A stretch of 64,000 nucleotides of DNA, taken from assembly GCF_000187585.1 (NCBI RefSeq), contig NZ_GL732463.1, positions 1 to 64,000 on the forward strand, read 5' to 3'. Below are positions 8,530-17,302 of this stretch, piece after piece. Positions within the stretch are counted from its first letter, which is position 1; every line of letters begins with the position of its first letter. A program made the translations under genes and the position numbers. Below the pieces are notes generated by a model. That model was given only the letters and a program-made list of their open reading frames with translations. It was not told the origin of the DNA and did no database searches. Origin of the DNA: Streptococcus peroris ATCC 700780. Its GTDB lineage: Bacteria; Bacillota; Bacilli; Lactobacillales; Streptococcaceae.

Positions 8530-9498
8530 ATGTCTTTTTCTGACTTAAAGCTATTTGCCCTCTCCTCAAATAGGGAATTGGCAGAGCGTGTGGCACAAGA
8601 AATTGGAATGGAATTGGGAAAATCAAGTGTTCGCCAATTTTCAGACGGAGAGATTCAGGTCAATATTGAAGAATCTATCCGTGGAAAACACGTCTTTATC
8701 CTGCAATCAACTAGTTCACCAGTCAATGACAATTTGCTTGAAATCTTAATCATGGTGGATGCTTTGAAGCGTGCTAGTGCAGAGTCTGTTAATGTAGTCA
8801 TGCCTTACTATGGCTATGCACGTCAGGATAGAAAGGCGAGAGCTCGTGAGCCGATTACTTCAAAACTTGTTGCAAATATGCTTGAAGTTGCTGGAGTGGA
8901 TCGCTTGTTGACCATTGACTTACACGCTGCACAGATTCAAGGCTTCTTTGATATTCCTGTAGATCACTTGATGGGTGCTCCGTTGATTGCGGACTATTTT
9001 GAACGTCGTGGGATGGTTGGCTCTGACTATGTAGTTGTTAGTCCAGACCATGGTGGGGTGACTCGTGCTCGTAAATTAGCAGAGTTCTTAAAAACTCCAA
9101 TTGCCATTATTGACAAACGTCGTAGCGTGGATAAGATGAATACTAGTGAAGTGATGAACATCATTGGTAAGGTAGAAGGCAAGACTTGTATCTTGATCGA
9201 CGATATGATTGATACAGCTGGAACTATTTGTCATGCGGCAGATGCACTTGCTGAAGCAGGTGCTGTTGAAGTTTACGCAAGCTGTACGCACCCAGTTCTT
9301 TCAGGGCCTGCTATGGATAATATCCAGAAGTCTGCGATTAAAAAATTAGTGGTGCTTGATACGATTTACCTCCCAGAAGACCGTTTGATTGACAAGATTG
9401 AACAAATCTCTATCGCCCACCTTTTGGCGGATGCCATTGTCCGTATCCACGAAAAACGCCCACTTTCTCCATTGTTTAATATGGAAAAGACCATTTAA
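8530..9498 (+). CDS. prs: Ribose-phosphate pyrophosphokinase
   Basis: Prs makes PRPP from ribose 5-phosphate and ATP, the entry point for purine, pyrimidine, histidine, tryptophan and NAD synthesis. The 322-residue product is full length for class I enzymes. The [16 protein letters not shown] segment is near residue 37, [12 protein letters not shown] (ATP-binding flexible loop) near 97, the metal-binding [11 protein letters not shown] near 130, and the PRPP-binding VLIDD-type loop ([13 protein letters not shown]) near 220. RBS GGAGG precedes ATG 8530. Confidence 0.97.
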   Translation: MSFSDLKLFALSSNRELAERVAQEIGMELGKSSVRQFSDGEIQVNIEESIRGKHVFILQSTSSPVNDNLLEILIMVDALKRASAESVNVVMPYYGYARQDRKARAREPITSKLVANMLEVAGVDRLLTIDLHAAQIQGFFDIPVDHLMGAPLIADYFERRGMVGSDYVVVSPDHGGVTRARKLAEFLKTPIAIIDKRRSVDKMNTSEVMNIIGKVEGKTCILIDDMIDTAGTICHAADALAEAGAVEVYASCTHPVLSGPAMDNIQKSAIKKLVVLDTIYLPEDRLIDKIEQISIAHLLADAIVRIHEKRPLSPLFNMEKTI

Positions 9499-9737
9499 AA
9501 AGTATCGTCAAACAGATTGAGTTGTTTTTAAAATAATAGCGAGAAACTATTTTAGAATCACTAGTGGCAAAGCGCAAAGAAGAACTGATAAATCCAGAGT
9601 TACAATGGAATTACAAGACAGATTGTTCGGATTTTGCTTGCCTTTGAGTCTAAAATTTCAAGAATTTAGCTTGATTTTCGAGAATAAAATGAATGTTGCT
9701 TATTTTTTTAAAAATTATAAAAAAAATTTAAAAAAGC
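9499..9737. other. Non-coding stretch after prs without recognisable genes
   Basis: About 240 bp with stops in all frames. It ends in a very A/T-rich tract (9690-9735) that could act as an UP element for the promoter at 9738. I see no terminator with a clear T tail for prs and no repeat. A decayed gene fragment is possible but nothing can be named. Confidence 0.4.
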
Positions 9738-9765
9738 TTGACAACTTAAATATATGTGATATAAT
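9738..9765 (+). promoter_or_regulatory. Strong promoter of the LPKTSAVK surface-protein gene
   Basis: Consensus TTGACA (9738-9743) and TATAAT (9760-9765) are spaced by 16 bp, with an extended -10 TGA (9757-9759) and A/T-rich DNA upstream. The leader contains a short GC hairpin (GGGG-TAG-CCCC, about 9775-9786) and a strong RBS. This looks like one of the strongest promoters in the window. Confidence 0.85.
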
Positions 9766-9821
9766 CTGAGTAGTGGGGTAGCCCCCCATGAAATAAAATT
9801 AAAAAAAGAGGAGATAAAACA

Positions 9822-10247
9822 ATGAAAAAAGTTTTATTATCATCAGTAGCAGCACTTGCTGTATTCACAGCAGCAGCGCCAGTATTTGCCGATAACACTG
9901 GTCAACACAACTCAGCAGACGACAATGCTACATCACTTACAGGTGCAGATGTGTTCACAGGCGATGAATATGGTCTTACTCAATACGGTAAAGACGGTCT
10001 TAACAATGTTGATGCTGAATCAACTAAAGACAAATTTAAAGCAGCTGGTGAAACTGTTGAACCTAAATTGGATGAAAATGGTAAAGCAATTCCAGGTGAA
10101 TTTGTAGTTAAAGATGCACCTAAAGCTGACGCTAAAGACGCTAAAGCTGACGTGAAAGCTGACAAGAAAGCTGACGCTAAAGACGCTAAAAAAGCTGCAG
10201 CAGCTGCAGGTCAAAAAGCTCTTCCTAAAACAAGTGCAGTTAAATAA
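9822..10247 (+). CDS. Secreted protein with a C-terminal LPKTxAVK signal
   Basis: The 141-residue precursor has a typical signal peptide cleaved after VFA (about residue 23). The middle carries a short folded-looking region (about 35-95), then an Ala/Lys/Asp-rich tract built of DAK and KAD repeats (about 98-130). It ends in ALPKTSAVK. The LPKTS resembles a sortase motif, but the hydrophobic segment and long charged tail of a normal sorting signal are absent: the chain ends three residues after the S. I recall an NCBI family name, LPKTxAVK-anchored surface protein, that fits. The class B sortase gene directly downstream is the likely processing enzyme. Confidence 0.85.
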   Translation: MKKVLLSSVAALAVFTAAAPVFADNTGQHNSADDNATSLTGADVFTGDEYGLTQYGKDGLNNVDAESTKDKFKAAGETVEPKLDENGKAIPGEFVVKDAPKADAKDAKADVKADKKADAKDAKKAAAAAGQKALPKTSAVK

Positions 10248-10270
10248 TTCATTTGTTTAATGAAGTAACC

Positions 10271-10302
10271 AATCACTGAAACTTCGTTTCAGTGATTTTT
10301 TT
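10271..10302 (+). terminator. Terminator between surface protein and sortase genes
   Basis: A perfect 12-bp stem (10271-10282 with 10286-10297, loop TTC) is followed by a T run to 10302, only about 24 bp before the sortase start. I find no separate sortase promoter, so the sortase is probably made by read-through at a lower level. Confidence 0.85.
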
Positions 10303-10325
10303 GGTAAATAATGAGGGAGAAAATG

Positions 10326-11171
10326 ATGAGTGAACATTCTAGAATAAAAAAATCACCTATCGGTAAAATAATTGCTTCCATTCTTACATTCGTCGTCATT
10401 GTTTTTGGAGGTTTCTTTGTTTATAATAGCTTCCTAGCTCCAAAGTCAGATAAACAAAATAATGTTACTGATGTAAAAGTTGCTCAAGAAGCACCTAAGC
10501 AGACCTATACTGTTAGTGCAGAAGAAAAAGAATATCTGGCTAATAAATTTAAAGGCTTGCTCGCAACAAACTCTGAAACGGTTGGTTATGTATATATTCC
10601 TGGCACACAGTTAGATGAACCGGTCGTTCAAACAACGGATAACGCAACTTATCTAGATAAAACGTTTGAAGGTGTGCATCAACCTCTAATGGGAACAGTC
10701 TTTATGGATGCTGATAACAAAAAAGACTTTAGTGATCGTTTAACATGGTTATTTGGTCACGCTAGAGGAAGTAAAGTACCTGACCATCGTATGTTTAAGG
10801 ATGTGAATTACTTCAGTAGTCAAGATTATTTCGAGAAACATCCTTATGTCGTCATTGAAACACCGGAAAGAAAGTACTATTATGAAGCCATTGCAGTGGT
10901 TATAGTTCCAGAAACAACAGCCTTTTATCGTACTTCTTTTGCAGATGACGCGGATTTTGAAAAACAATTGACAGCTATTTATGACGAGGCAAAAGTTAAG
11001 AAACCAAATGTTAAAGTGTCTCCAAAAGATAAATATATGGTTCTTTCAACTTGCCTTGAAGAAGATGATACGATTCGTACAAATCTTTACCTTCGACAAA
11101 TTCCTGATTCAGAGATGACTGACTTTGTCAAACAACATGGTGAAGAACTTCAGTATAAACCAACAAGATAA
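10326..11171 (+). CDS. Class B sortase, probably LPKTxAVK-specific
   Basis: Sortases are membrane-anchored transpeptidases that cut a C-terminal motif and join the protein to the cell wall. The 281-residue product has one N-terminal membrane helix (about 12-33). Catalytic His145 lies in WLFGHARG, Cys243 in VLSTC and the conserved Arg at about 251 in EDDTIRTNLYLRQ. The spacing and the long helix before the Cys fit class B. GGGAG (10315-10319) is 6 nt from ATG 10326, so I choose it over ATG 10311 and ATG 10323. It is not one of the housekeeping SrtA or pilus class C enzymes. Confidence 0.88.
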   Translation: MSEHSRIKKSPIGKIIASILTFVVIVFGGFFVYNSFLAPKSDKQNNVTDVKVAQEAPKQTYTVSAEEKEYLANKFKGLLATNSETVGYVYIPGTQLDEPVVQTTDNATYLDKTFEGVHQPLMGTVFMDADNKKDFSDRLTWLFGHARGSKVPDHRMFKDVNYFSSQDYFEKHPYVVIETPERKYYYEAIAVVIVPETTAFYRTSFADDADFEKQLTAIYDEAKVKKPNVKVSPKDKYMVLSTCLEEDDTIRTNLYLRQIPDSEMTDFVKQHGEELQYKPTR

Positions 11172-11191
11172 TAAAATTAAAAAACTATATG

Positions 11192-11235
11192 AATCCTCCT
11201 AAAATGTAATATTTTCATTCTGGGAGGATTTTTGA
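11192..11235 (+). terminator. Terminator after the sortase gene
   Basis: AATCCTCC (11192-11199) pairs with GGAGGATT (11223-11230), with an inner AAAAT/ATTTT helix, followed by T residues. Confidence 0.8.
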
Positions 11236-11304
11236 TTTTCTTTTTGAGCGCAACCCTGCAAACCCTTTCAAAATGTGGTATACTGATGAAAAAGGAGGAA
11301 TATT

Positions 11305-11742
11305 ATGACTCAAGAATTTATCAATCCAAGTGATGGTGTTGTGCGTCAATACCTTGCGACCAGCAAAACAATTGCTGTAGTGGGTTTGTCTGACCGTGAG
11401 GAAACAACTAGTAATCGAGTGACCAAGGAAATGCAAGCTCGTGGTTATACAATTGTTCCTGTCAACCCCAAATTAGCTGGTAGTGAAGTTTTGGGAGAAA
11501 AGGCTTATGCTAGCCTAGCTGAGATTCCTTTTCCAGTTGATATAGTCAATGTTTATCGTCGTAGTGAATTCTTGCCGGATGTTGCGCGTGATTTTCTCAA
11601 GGCTGATGCAAGGATTTTCTGGGCTCAATTAGGACTTGAAAGCTTGGAAGCAGCAGAAATTTTGCGTGCTGGAGGATGCGATGATATCGTCATGAATCGT
11701 TGCATCAAGAGAGAGCATACACGCTTAATTCTTGAACAATAA
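11305..11742 (+). CDS. CoA-binding domain protein (YccU type)
   Basis: The 145-residue cytosolic protein is a single CoA-binding Rossmann domain, as in the N-terminus of succinyl-CoA synthetase alpha. The nucleotide-binding region IAVVGLSDREETTS is at about 24-37, and the family-typical IVNVYRR and FWAQLG segments follow. The cellular role is unknown. It has an AAAGGAGG RBS and its own terminator overlapping the stop codon, so it is monocistronic. Confidence 0.85.
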   Translation: MTQEFINPSDGVVRQYLATSKTIAVVGLSDREETTSNRVTKEMQARGYTIVPVNPKLAGSEVLGEKAYASLAEIPFPVDIVNVYRRSEFLPDVARDFLKADARIFWAQLGLESLEAAEILRAGGCDDIVMNRCIKREHTRLILEQ

Positions 11743-11767
11743 AAAGGTAGCCTACAGGCTACCTTTT
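11742..11767 (+). terminator. Terminator overlapping the stop of the CoA-binding gene
   Basis: AAAAGGTAGCC (11742-11752) pairs with GGCTACCTTTT (11757-11767). The stem is symmetrical with A and T flanks and could act in both directions. Confidence 0.75.
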
Positions 11768-11772
11768 GTGTT

Positions 11773-11877
11773 ATACTCAATGAAAATCAAAGAGCAAACT
11801 AGGAAACTAGCCGCAGGCTGTACTTGAGTACGGCAAGATGAAGTTGACGTGGTTTGAATTTGATTTTCGAAGAGTAT
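11773..11877 (-). repeat. BOX element (boxA plus boxC, no boxB)
   Basis: The 105-bp element has the dispersed BOX repeat of pneumococcus and relatives. On the minus strand it opens with ATACTCTTCGAAAATC and a CAAACCACGTCAACTTC segment (boxA) and ends with GCCGCGG-like CCTGCGGCTAGTTTCC and GATTTTCATTGAGTAT (boxC). The tips ATACTC and GAGTAT form the terminal inverted repeat. No boxB module lies between them. Such elements fold into long RNA hairpins and alter expression of neighbours. Confidence 0.92.
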
Positions 11878-12887
11878 TAGAAAATACCGATAAGGGTTTG
11901 CATCCCAAGACTGGTTAGGATAATGGCAATCCAACAAAGGGCTCCCAGGAGAATAGATTTTCCACTGGATTTAACCATCGTGATAAGATTGGTTTTGAGT
12001 CCGATAGCACTCATTGCCATGATGATGAGAAATTTAGAGAGTTGTTTGAGAGGCGCGAAGAAGCTACTACTGATACCTAAAGAGGTAAGAAGAGTAGTTA
12101 GTAGGGAAGCTAGGATAAAGTAGAGAATAAAAAGTGGGAACACTTTTTTGATTTGAAAGCTTTGTTTATGGCTTTCTTGACGACTTTGCCAGTATGAAAG
12201 GAAAAGAGTGATAGGGATAATAGCTAGCGTTCGAGTGAGTTTGACAATGGTTGCAGCTTCGAGAGTATTAGACTGATAAAGACTGTCCCAGGCGCTAGCA
12301 GTAGCTGTTACAGAAGAGGTATCGTTGACTGCCGTACCTGCAAAGAGGGAAAATCCTTCATTAGAGAGATGTAGCCAGGTTCCTAGGGTTGGAAAGATAA
12401 GAGCAGCTATGACATTGAAGAAAAAGATGACAGAGATGGCTTGAGCTACTTCTTTTTCTTTGGCATGAATGACAGGAGCTGTCGCAGCAATAGCAGAGCC
12501 TCCGCAAATAGAGGAACCAACACCAATCAAGGTAGCTAGCTTTGTATCTAAGTCAAAAAATCTCTGGAAGAGATAAGCTACAATCAAGGCGATAGAAATG
12601 GTTGAAAGAATCACGGGAAGAGAAGATTTCCCAACTGCAAAAACTTGTGAAATATTGAGTCCGAAACCGAGTAAGACAACCGCATATTGAAGCAGTTTTT
12701 TGGAGCTGTAAGTCAAGCCTGCATCCAGTTGTTTATAGGGAGTGAGAAAGTGGTGAAGCATCATCCCTATAAAGATGGCAAAAACAGGCGCTCCTACGAC
12801 TGGAAAGAAACTTCCTAAATACCAAGAAACGATAGAAATGACAAGACAGACTGAGAGACCAGCCCCATTTTTTGATAGAAATGACAT
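11877..12887 (-). CDS. YeiH family putative sulfate exporter (UPF0324)
   Basis: This 336-residue integral membrane protein has about ten hydrophobic helices. I recognise the YeiH/UPF0324 family by the early segment [25 protein letters not shown], the central [19 protein letters not shown] and the [12 protein letters not shown] motif. The transported substrate is not established; sulfate export is only the database name. Its stop codon (complement of 11877-11879) touches the end of the BOX element, so the BOX lies immediately 3' of the gene and forms its 3' UTR. Confidence 0.9.
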   Translation of the reverse strand: MSFLSKNGAGLSVCLVISIVSWYLGSFFPVVGAPVFAIFIGMMLHHFLTPYKQLDAGLTYSSKKLLQYAVVLLGFGLNISQVFAVGKSSLPVILSTISIALIVAYLFQRFFDLDTKLATLIGVGSSICGGSAIAATAPVIHAKEKEVAQAISVIFFFNVIAALIFPTLGTWLHLSNEGFSLFAGTAVNDTSSVTATASAWDSLYQSNTLEAATIVKLTRTLAIIPITLFLSYWQSRQESHKQSFQIKKVFPLFILYFILASLLTTLLTSLGISSSFFAPLKQLSKFLIIMAMSAIGLKTNLITMVKSSGKSILLGALCWIAIILTSLGMQTLIGIF

Positions 12888-12982
12888 AAAACCCTCCTAA
12901 AATAAGCACTTCTTATTATAGCCTTATCTAGGAGAAAAGTAAAATAGAAAGCGACAGGGAGGGGATAGTATTAGATGGAATT

Positions 12983-13011
12983 TTGCGGTCAAGAAGCTTT
13001 TGTAGTATAAT
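12983..13011 (+). promoter_or_regulatory. Promoter of the aminotransferase-recO-plsX-acpP operon
   Basis: TTGCGG (12983-12988) and TATAAT (13006-13011) are separated by 17 bp, ending 30 bp before the first gene of the operon. Confidence 0.6.
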
Positions 13012-13041
13012 AGAAGTACGTTTTGAAAGTAGGAGGTATCA

Positions 13042-14211
13042 ATGGACTTAACTAAGCGCTTTAACAAACAGTTAGACAAGATTCAAGTTTCTTTGATTCG
13101 TCAGTTTGATCAGGCTATTTCAACAATTCCTGGAGTCTTACGATTGACTTTAGGGGAACCTGATTTTACGACTCCAGAACATGTCAAGGAAGCAGCAAAA
13201 AGAGCAATCGATCAGAATCAATCCTACTATACCGGAATGAGTGGCTTGCTGACTTTGCGTCAGGCAGCTAGTGATTTTGTAAGAGAGAAATACCAATTAG
13301 ACTATGCTCCTGAAAATGAGATTTTGGTCACAATTGGTGCGACAGAGGCTCTATCAGCTACTCTGACAGCTATTTTGGAGGAAGGAGATAAGGTGCTCTT
13401 GCCAGCTCCTGCCTATCCTGGCTATGAGCCAATAGTTAATCTAGTTGGTGCAGAGGTTGTTGAGATTGACACTACTGAGAATGGTTTTGTATTGACTCCG
13501 GAAATGCTTGAAAAAGCAATTCTGGAGCAAGGGGACAAGCTTAAGGCTGTCATTCTCAACTATCCAGCCAATCCGACAGGGATTACCTACAGTCGTGAGC
13601 AGTTGGAGGCTTTAGCGGCAGTACTACGCAAGTATGAGATTTTCGTTGTCTGTGATGAGGTCTACTCAGAATTGACTTATACTGGTGAAAATCATGTATC
13701 TCTGGGCACTATGCTGAGAGATCAAGCTATTATCATCAACGGTCTATCTAAGTCTCATGCCATGACCGGTTGGCGTTTAGGTTTTATCTTTGCACCAGCA
13801 AACTTTACAGCCCAGTTAATCAAGAGTCATCAATATTTGGTGACTGCTGCAAACACGATGACTCAGCATGCAGCAGTAGAAGCACTAACAGCTGGTAAGA
13901 ATGATGCAGAACCGATGAAGAAGGAATATATTCAACGTCGAGACTACATTATCGAGAAGATGACGAACCTTGGTTTTGAGATTATCAAACCTGATGGTGC
14001 CTTTTATATCTTTGCCAAGATTCCAGCGGGCTACAATCAAGATTCATTTGCTTTTCTGAAAGATTTTGCGCAGAAGAAGGCGGTTGCCTTTATCCCGGGT
14101 GCTGCTTTTGGGCGCTATGGAGAAGGCTATGTTCGCATCTCTTATGCAGCTAGCATGGAAACCATCAGAGAAGCTATGAAGCGACTTGAAGAGTACATGA
14201 GAGAAGTATGA
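13042..14211 (+). CDS. PLP-dependent aminotransferase (aromatic/branched type)
   Basis: The 389-residue fold-type I aminotransferase moves amino groups between amino acids and 2-oxo acids. The PLP-lysine is in NGLSKSHAMTGWRLG near residue 235. YPANPTG carries the Asn that contacts the pyridine ring, DEVYSEL the Asp for its nitrogen, and a C-terminal Arg in YVRISYA binds the carboxylate. Pneumococcal orthologues are annotated as AraT/PatA; substrate choice cannot be read from sequence. It overlaps recO by 4 nt. Confidence 0.92.
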   Translation: MDLTKRFNKQLDKIQVSLIRQFDQAISTIPGVLRLTLGEPDFTTPEHVKEAAKRAIDQNQSYYTGMSGLLTLRQAASDFVREKYQLDYAPENEILVTIGATEALSATLTAILEEGDKVLLPAPAYPGYEPIVNLVGAEVVEIDTTENGFVLTPEMLEKAILEQGDKLKAVILNYPANPTGITYSREQLEALAAVLRKYEIFVVCDEVYSELTYTGENHVSLGTMLRDQAIIINGLSKSHAMTGWRLGFIFAPANFTAQLIKSHQYLVTAANTMTQHAAVEALTAGKNDAEPMKKEYIQRRDYIIEKMTNLGFEIIKPDGAFYIFAKIPAGYNQDSFAFLKDFAQKKAVAFIPGAAFGRYGEGYVRISYAASMETIREAMKRLEEYMREV

Positions 14212-14978
14212 TCCAGTCTATTACGAGCCGAGGTTTAGTGCTCTACAATCGAAATTTTCGAGAGGATGATAAGCTTGTCAAAATCTTCACAGAGCAGGCA
14301 GGGAAACGCATGTTTTTTGTGAAACATGCTGGGCAAACAAAGTTAGCTCCTGTTATACAGCCCTTGGTGTTAGCGCGCTTTCTCATGAAAGTCAACGATG
14401 ATGGTCTTAGCTATATCGAGGACTATCGTGAAGTGATGACATTTCCAAAGATTAATAGTGATCTTTTTGTTATGGCCTATGCGACTTATGTTGCAGCCTT
14501 GGCAGATGCAAGTTTGCAAGATAATCACGAGGATGCTCCCTTGTTTGCTTTTTTGCAAAAGGTTTTGGAGCTGATGGAAGAGGGCTTAGACTATCAAGTT
14601 TTGACCAATATTTTTGAAATTCAACTCTTGACCCGTTTTGGGATTAGTCTCAACTTTAATGAGTGTACCTTTTGTCATCGTGTGGGGCAAGCCTTTGACT
14701 TCTCCTTCAAATACGGGGGTTGCCTTTGTCCCGATCATTACCATGAAGATGAGAAACGATGTCATTTAAATCCCAATATTCCTTATCTGCTCAATCAATT
14801 TCAGGCTATTGACTTTGAAACTCTCGAAACCATTTCGCTCAAATCAGAAATCAAACAAGAATTACGGAAATTTATAGATCAACTCTATGAGGAATACGTC
14901 GGAATTCACTTAAAATCAAAGAAATTTATCGATTCCCTAGGAGACTGGGGCCAATTACTAAAAGAGGAAGACAAATGA
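14208..14978 (+). CDS. recO: DNA repair protein RecO
   Basis: RecO loads RecA on SSB-coated single-stranded DNA with RecR and anneals complementary strands. The 256-residue protein has the N-terminal OB fold (about 1-80, starting [18 protein letters not shown]) and the C-terminal helical part with a zinc-finger-like cysteine group (C-x2-C near 154 and C-x-C further on). The start overlaps the aminotransferase stop (ATGA) and its stop overlaps plsX, indicating tight coupling. Confidence 0.94.
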   Translation: MIQSITSRGLVLYNRNFREDDKLVKIFTEQAGKRMFFVKHAGQTKLAPVIQPLVLARFLMKVNDDGLSYIEDYREVMTFPKINSDLFVMAYATYVAALADASLQDNHEDAPLFAFLQKVLELMEEGLDYQVLTNIFEIQLLTRFGISLNFNECTFCHRVGQAFDFSFKYGGCLCPDHYHEDEKRCHLNPNIPYLLNQFQAIDFETLETISLKSEIKQELRKFIDQLYEEYVGIHLKSKKFIDSLGDWGQLLKEEDK

Positions 14979-15967
14979 AAAAAATCGCAGTAGATGCAAT
15001 GGGTGGTGACTACGCACCACAAGCTATTGTAGAGGGTGTCAATCAAGCTCTTGCTGACTTTCCAGATATTGAAGTTCAACTTTACGGAGACGAAAGTAAA
15101 ATCAAGCAATATCTAACAGCTACAGAGCGTGTTAGTATTATTCATACGGATGAGAAAATCGACTCTGACGATGAACCTACAAAGGCTATCCGCAAGAAGA
15201 AAAATGCCAGCATGGTATTGGCAGCTAAGGCTGTCAAAGATGGAGAGGCAGATGCTGTTCTTTCTGCAGGGAATACCGGTGCCTTGTTAGCGGCAGGATT
15301 TTTCATCGTTGGTCGTATCAAGAATATCGATCGACCAGGTCTTATGTCAACACTACCAACAGTTGATGGTAAAGGATTTGATATGCTGGATCTCGGAGCT
15401 AATGCTGAAAATACAGCTCATCACCTCCATCAATATGCAATTTTAGGTTCCTTCTATGCCAGCAATGTTCGTGGAGTGGAAAATCCCCGTGTAGGGTTAC
15501 TGAATAATGGTACAGAAAGTAGCAAGGGAGACCCACTCCGTAAGGAAGCCTACGACCTACTAGCTGCGGACGAACATCTAAACTTTGTTGGAAACGTGGA
15601 AGCGCGTGACCTGATGGATGGTGTTGCTGATGTTGTCGTAACCGATGGTTTCACGGGAAACGCTGTTTTAAAAGCGATTGAAGGAACGGCTATGGGAATT
15701 ATGGGCTTACTCAAAAATGCCATTGCAGGCGGTGGCCTTAGAGCCAAACTAGGGGCTTTCCTTCTTAAGGACAACCTCAGAGGTTTGAAAAAACAGCTCA
15801 ACTATTCAGATGTTGGGGGTGCGGTTCTGTTTGGTGTTAAGGCACCAGTAGTCAAGACTCATGGCTCAAGTGACGCCAAGGCTGTATACAGTACGATTCG
15901 TCAGATTCATACCATGCTTGAGACAGATGTAGTTGCTCAGACTGCGCGTGAATTTTCAGAGGAATAA
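14975..15967 (+). CDS. plsX: Phosphate acyltransferase PlsX
   Basis: PlsX makes acyl-phosphate from acyl-ACP, the acyl donor for PlsY in the first step of phospholipid synthesis. It is a peripheral membrane enzyme. The 330-residue product begins with the family signature [12 protein letters not shown] and contains GNTGALLA and the [10 protein letters not shown] segment. It overlaps recO by 4 nt and is followed 11 nt later by an acyl carrier protein gene, its natural partner. Confidence 0.96.
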   Translation: MKKIAVDAMGGDYAPQAIVEGVNQALADFPDIEVQLYGDESKIKQYLTATERVSIIHTDEKIDSDDEPTKAIRKKKNASMVLAAKAVKDGEADAVLSAGNTGALLAAGFFIVGRIKNIDRPGLMSTLPTVDGKGFDMLDLGANAENTAHHLHQYAILGSFYASNVRGVENPRVGLLNNGTESSKGDPLRKEAYDLLAADEHLNFVGNVEARDLMDGVADVVVTDGFTGNAVLKAIEGTAMGIMGLLKNAIAGGGLRAKLGAFLLKDNLRGLKKQLNYSDVGGAVLFGVKAPVVKTHGSSDAKAVYSTIRQIHTMLETDVVAQTAREFSEE

Positions 15968-15978
15968 GGAGAATAAAT

Positions 15979-16215
15979 ATGACAGAAAAAGAAATTTTTG
16001 ACCGTGTTGTTACGATTATCCAGGAACGCAAAGGGGAAGATTTTATCGTAACCGAAAACTTGAGTTTGAAGGATGATTTGGATGCTGATTCTGTAGATTT
16101 AATGGAATTTATCCTGACGATTGAGGAAGAATTTGGAATTGAAATCAGTGATGAGGAAATCGATAATCTCCATAGTGTTGCAGATGTATTAGCAGTCATT
16201 AAAAATAAAATATAA
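15979..16215 (+). CDS. acpP: Acyl carrier protein (plsX-linked)
   Basis: The 78-residue acidic four-helix protein carries the growing acyl chain on phosphopantetheine attached to Ser38. The attachment motif reads DADSVD where most ACPs have DSL. Streptococci also carry an ACP in the fab cluster, and this plsX-linked copy is the second one, thought to serve acyl exchange rather than elongation. A good RBS (AAGGAG) and a following terminator make it the last gene of the operon. Confidence 0.93.
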   Translation: MTEKEIFDRVVTIIQERKGEDFIVTENLSLKDDLDADSVDLMEFILTIEEEFGIEISDEEIDNLHSVADVLAVIKNKI

Positions 16216-16220
16216 GAAAA

Positions 16221-16248
16221 AGCAACATGCTAGTCATGTTGCTTTTTT
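16221..16248 (+). terminator. Terminator after acpP
   Basis: AGCAACATG (16221-16229) pairs with CATGTTGCT (16235-16243), followed by six Ts. Flanking As make it usable by cysK on the other strand as well. Confidence 0.9.
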
Positions 16249-16266
16249 ATTTAGAGTTTTAGGAGA

Positions 16267-17193
16267 CTACACTTCAAATTCATAAAGAGCTGTAGATAAA
16301 TAACGTTCTCCATTATCTGGTGCGAGGGCAAGGACTTTTTTACCTGCTCCAAGTTTTTTAGCAACTTCAATGGCAGCATAGATAGCTGCGGCAGAAGAAA
16401 TACCTACTAAGAAACCTTCTTGACCACCGATGTGACGACCAAGTTCTAGAGCTTGTGCAGATGTTACGCGGACGATACCATCATAGGCTTTTGTATCGAG
16501 TGTGTCTGGGATAAATCCAGCTGAAATTCCTTGAATCTTGTGTGGTCCAGGTTTTTCGCCAGATAGGATAGCAGATTCGTCTGCTTCAACGGCATATACT
16601 TGAATATTTGGATTTGCTTTTTTTAGAGCGTGTGAAACACCTGAAACTGTTCCTCCAGTACCAACACCGCCAACAAAGGCATCTAATCCATCTGCACCGA
16701 AAGCTGCTAGAATTTCAGCACCTGTTGTTCTTTCGTGAACCTCTGGATTAGCAGGATTGTTAAATTGAAGTGGTAGGAAACCATCACGTTCTGCTGCAAT
16801 TTCTTGAGCCTTAGCAATAGCACCTTTCATTCCTTCGCTACCTGGAGTGAGGACTAGTTCTGCACCGTAGGCTTGAATGATTTTACGGCGTTCAACACTC
16901 ATAGTTTCAGGCATAACGATGACAACCTTGTAACCTTTAGCAGCACCAACCCATGAAAGACCGATACCGGTATTTCCACTAGTTGCTTCTACAATAGTAG
17001 AACCTGGTTTGAGTTTTCCGTCTTGCTCTGCTTTTTCAATCATGCTAAGAGCGATACGGTCTTTGACAGAAGAACCAGGATTAAACGCTTCTAGTTTTAC
17101 GTAGACGTCTGCTGCACCTTCAGGTACGATGTTGTTTAATTTGACAATTGGTGTTTGTCCAATCAATTCTGTGATATTGTTATAAATAGTCAT
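16267..17193 (-). CDS. cysK: Cysteine synthase
   Basis: CysK combines O-acetylserine with sulfide to give cysteine. The 308-residue PLP enzyme has its Schiff-base Lys44 in NPGSSVKDR, the substrate-binding loop TSGNTG near 69, and the phosphate-binding GVGTGGT near 175. The length fits the CysK/CysM fold type II family, and the sequence is closer to CysK. It is transcribed alone from a clear promoter on the minus strand. Confidence 0.94.
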   Translation of the reverse strand: MTIYNNITELIGQTPIVKLNNIVPEGAADVYVKLEAFNPGSSVKDRIALSMIEKAEQDGKLKPGSTIVEATSGNTGIGLSWVGAAKGYKVVIVMPETMSVERRKIIQAYGAELVLTPGSEGMKGAIAKAQEIAAERDGFLPLQFNNPANPEVHERTTGAEILAAFGADGLDAFVGGVGTGGTVSGVSHALKKANPNIQVYAVEADESAILSGEKPGPHKIQGISAGFIPDTLDTKAYDGIVRVTSAQALELGRHIGGQEGFLVGISSAAAIYAAIEVAKKLGAGKKVLALAPDNGERYLSTALYEFEV

Positions 17194-17222
17194 AATTCTA
17201 CCTCTTTATCTAAGATGATACT

Positions 17223-17251
17223 AGTATAACGCTAGCAACAGTATTTGTAAA
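17223..17251 (-). promoter_or_regulatory. cysK promoter
   Basis: On the minus strand TTTACA (complement of 17246-17251) and TATACT (complement of 17223-17228) are separated by 17 bp and lie about 30 bp before the start codon. Confidence 0.65.
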
Positions 17252-17262
17252 ATATAGAAATC

Positions 17263-17284
17263 CTATCAAGGTGATAGGATTTTT
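17263..17284 (-). terminator. Hairpin between yigZ-type gene and cysK
   Basis: AATCCTATCA pairs with TGATAGGATT. The best T run is on the plus-strand side, so termination of the minus-strand gene would rely on the weaker TTTCTATATTTT sequence. Confidence 0.45.
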
Positions 17285-17302
17285 TTATATCTTTGGTATT
17301 TC

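Noticed and set aside
9856..10214. Alternative frames across the LPKTSAVK gene on both strands
   Set aside because: They are shadows of the repetitive Ala/Lys/Asp coding sequence, with no RBS and low-complexity products.
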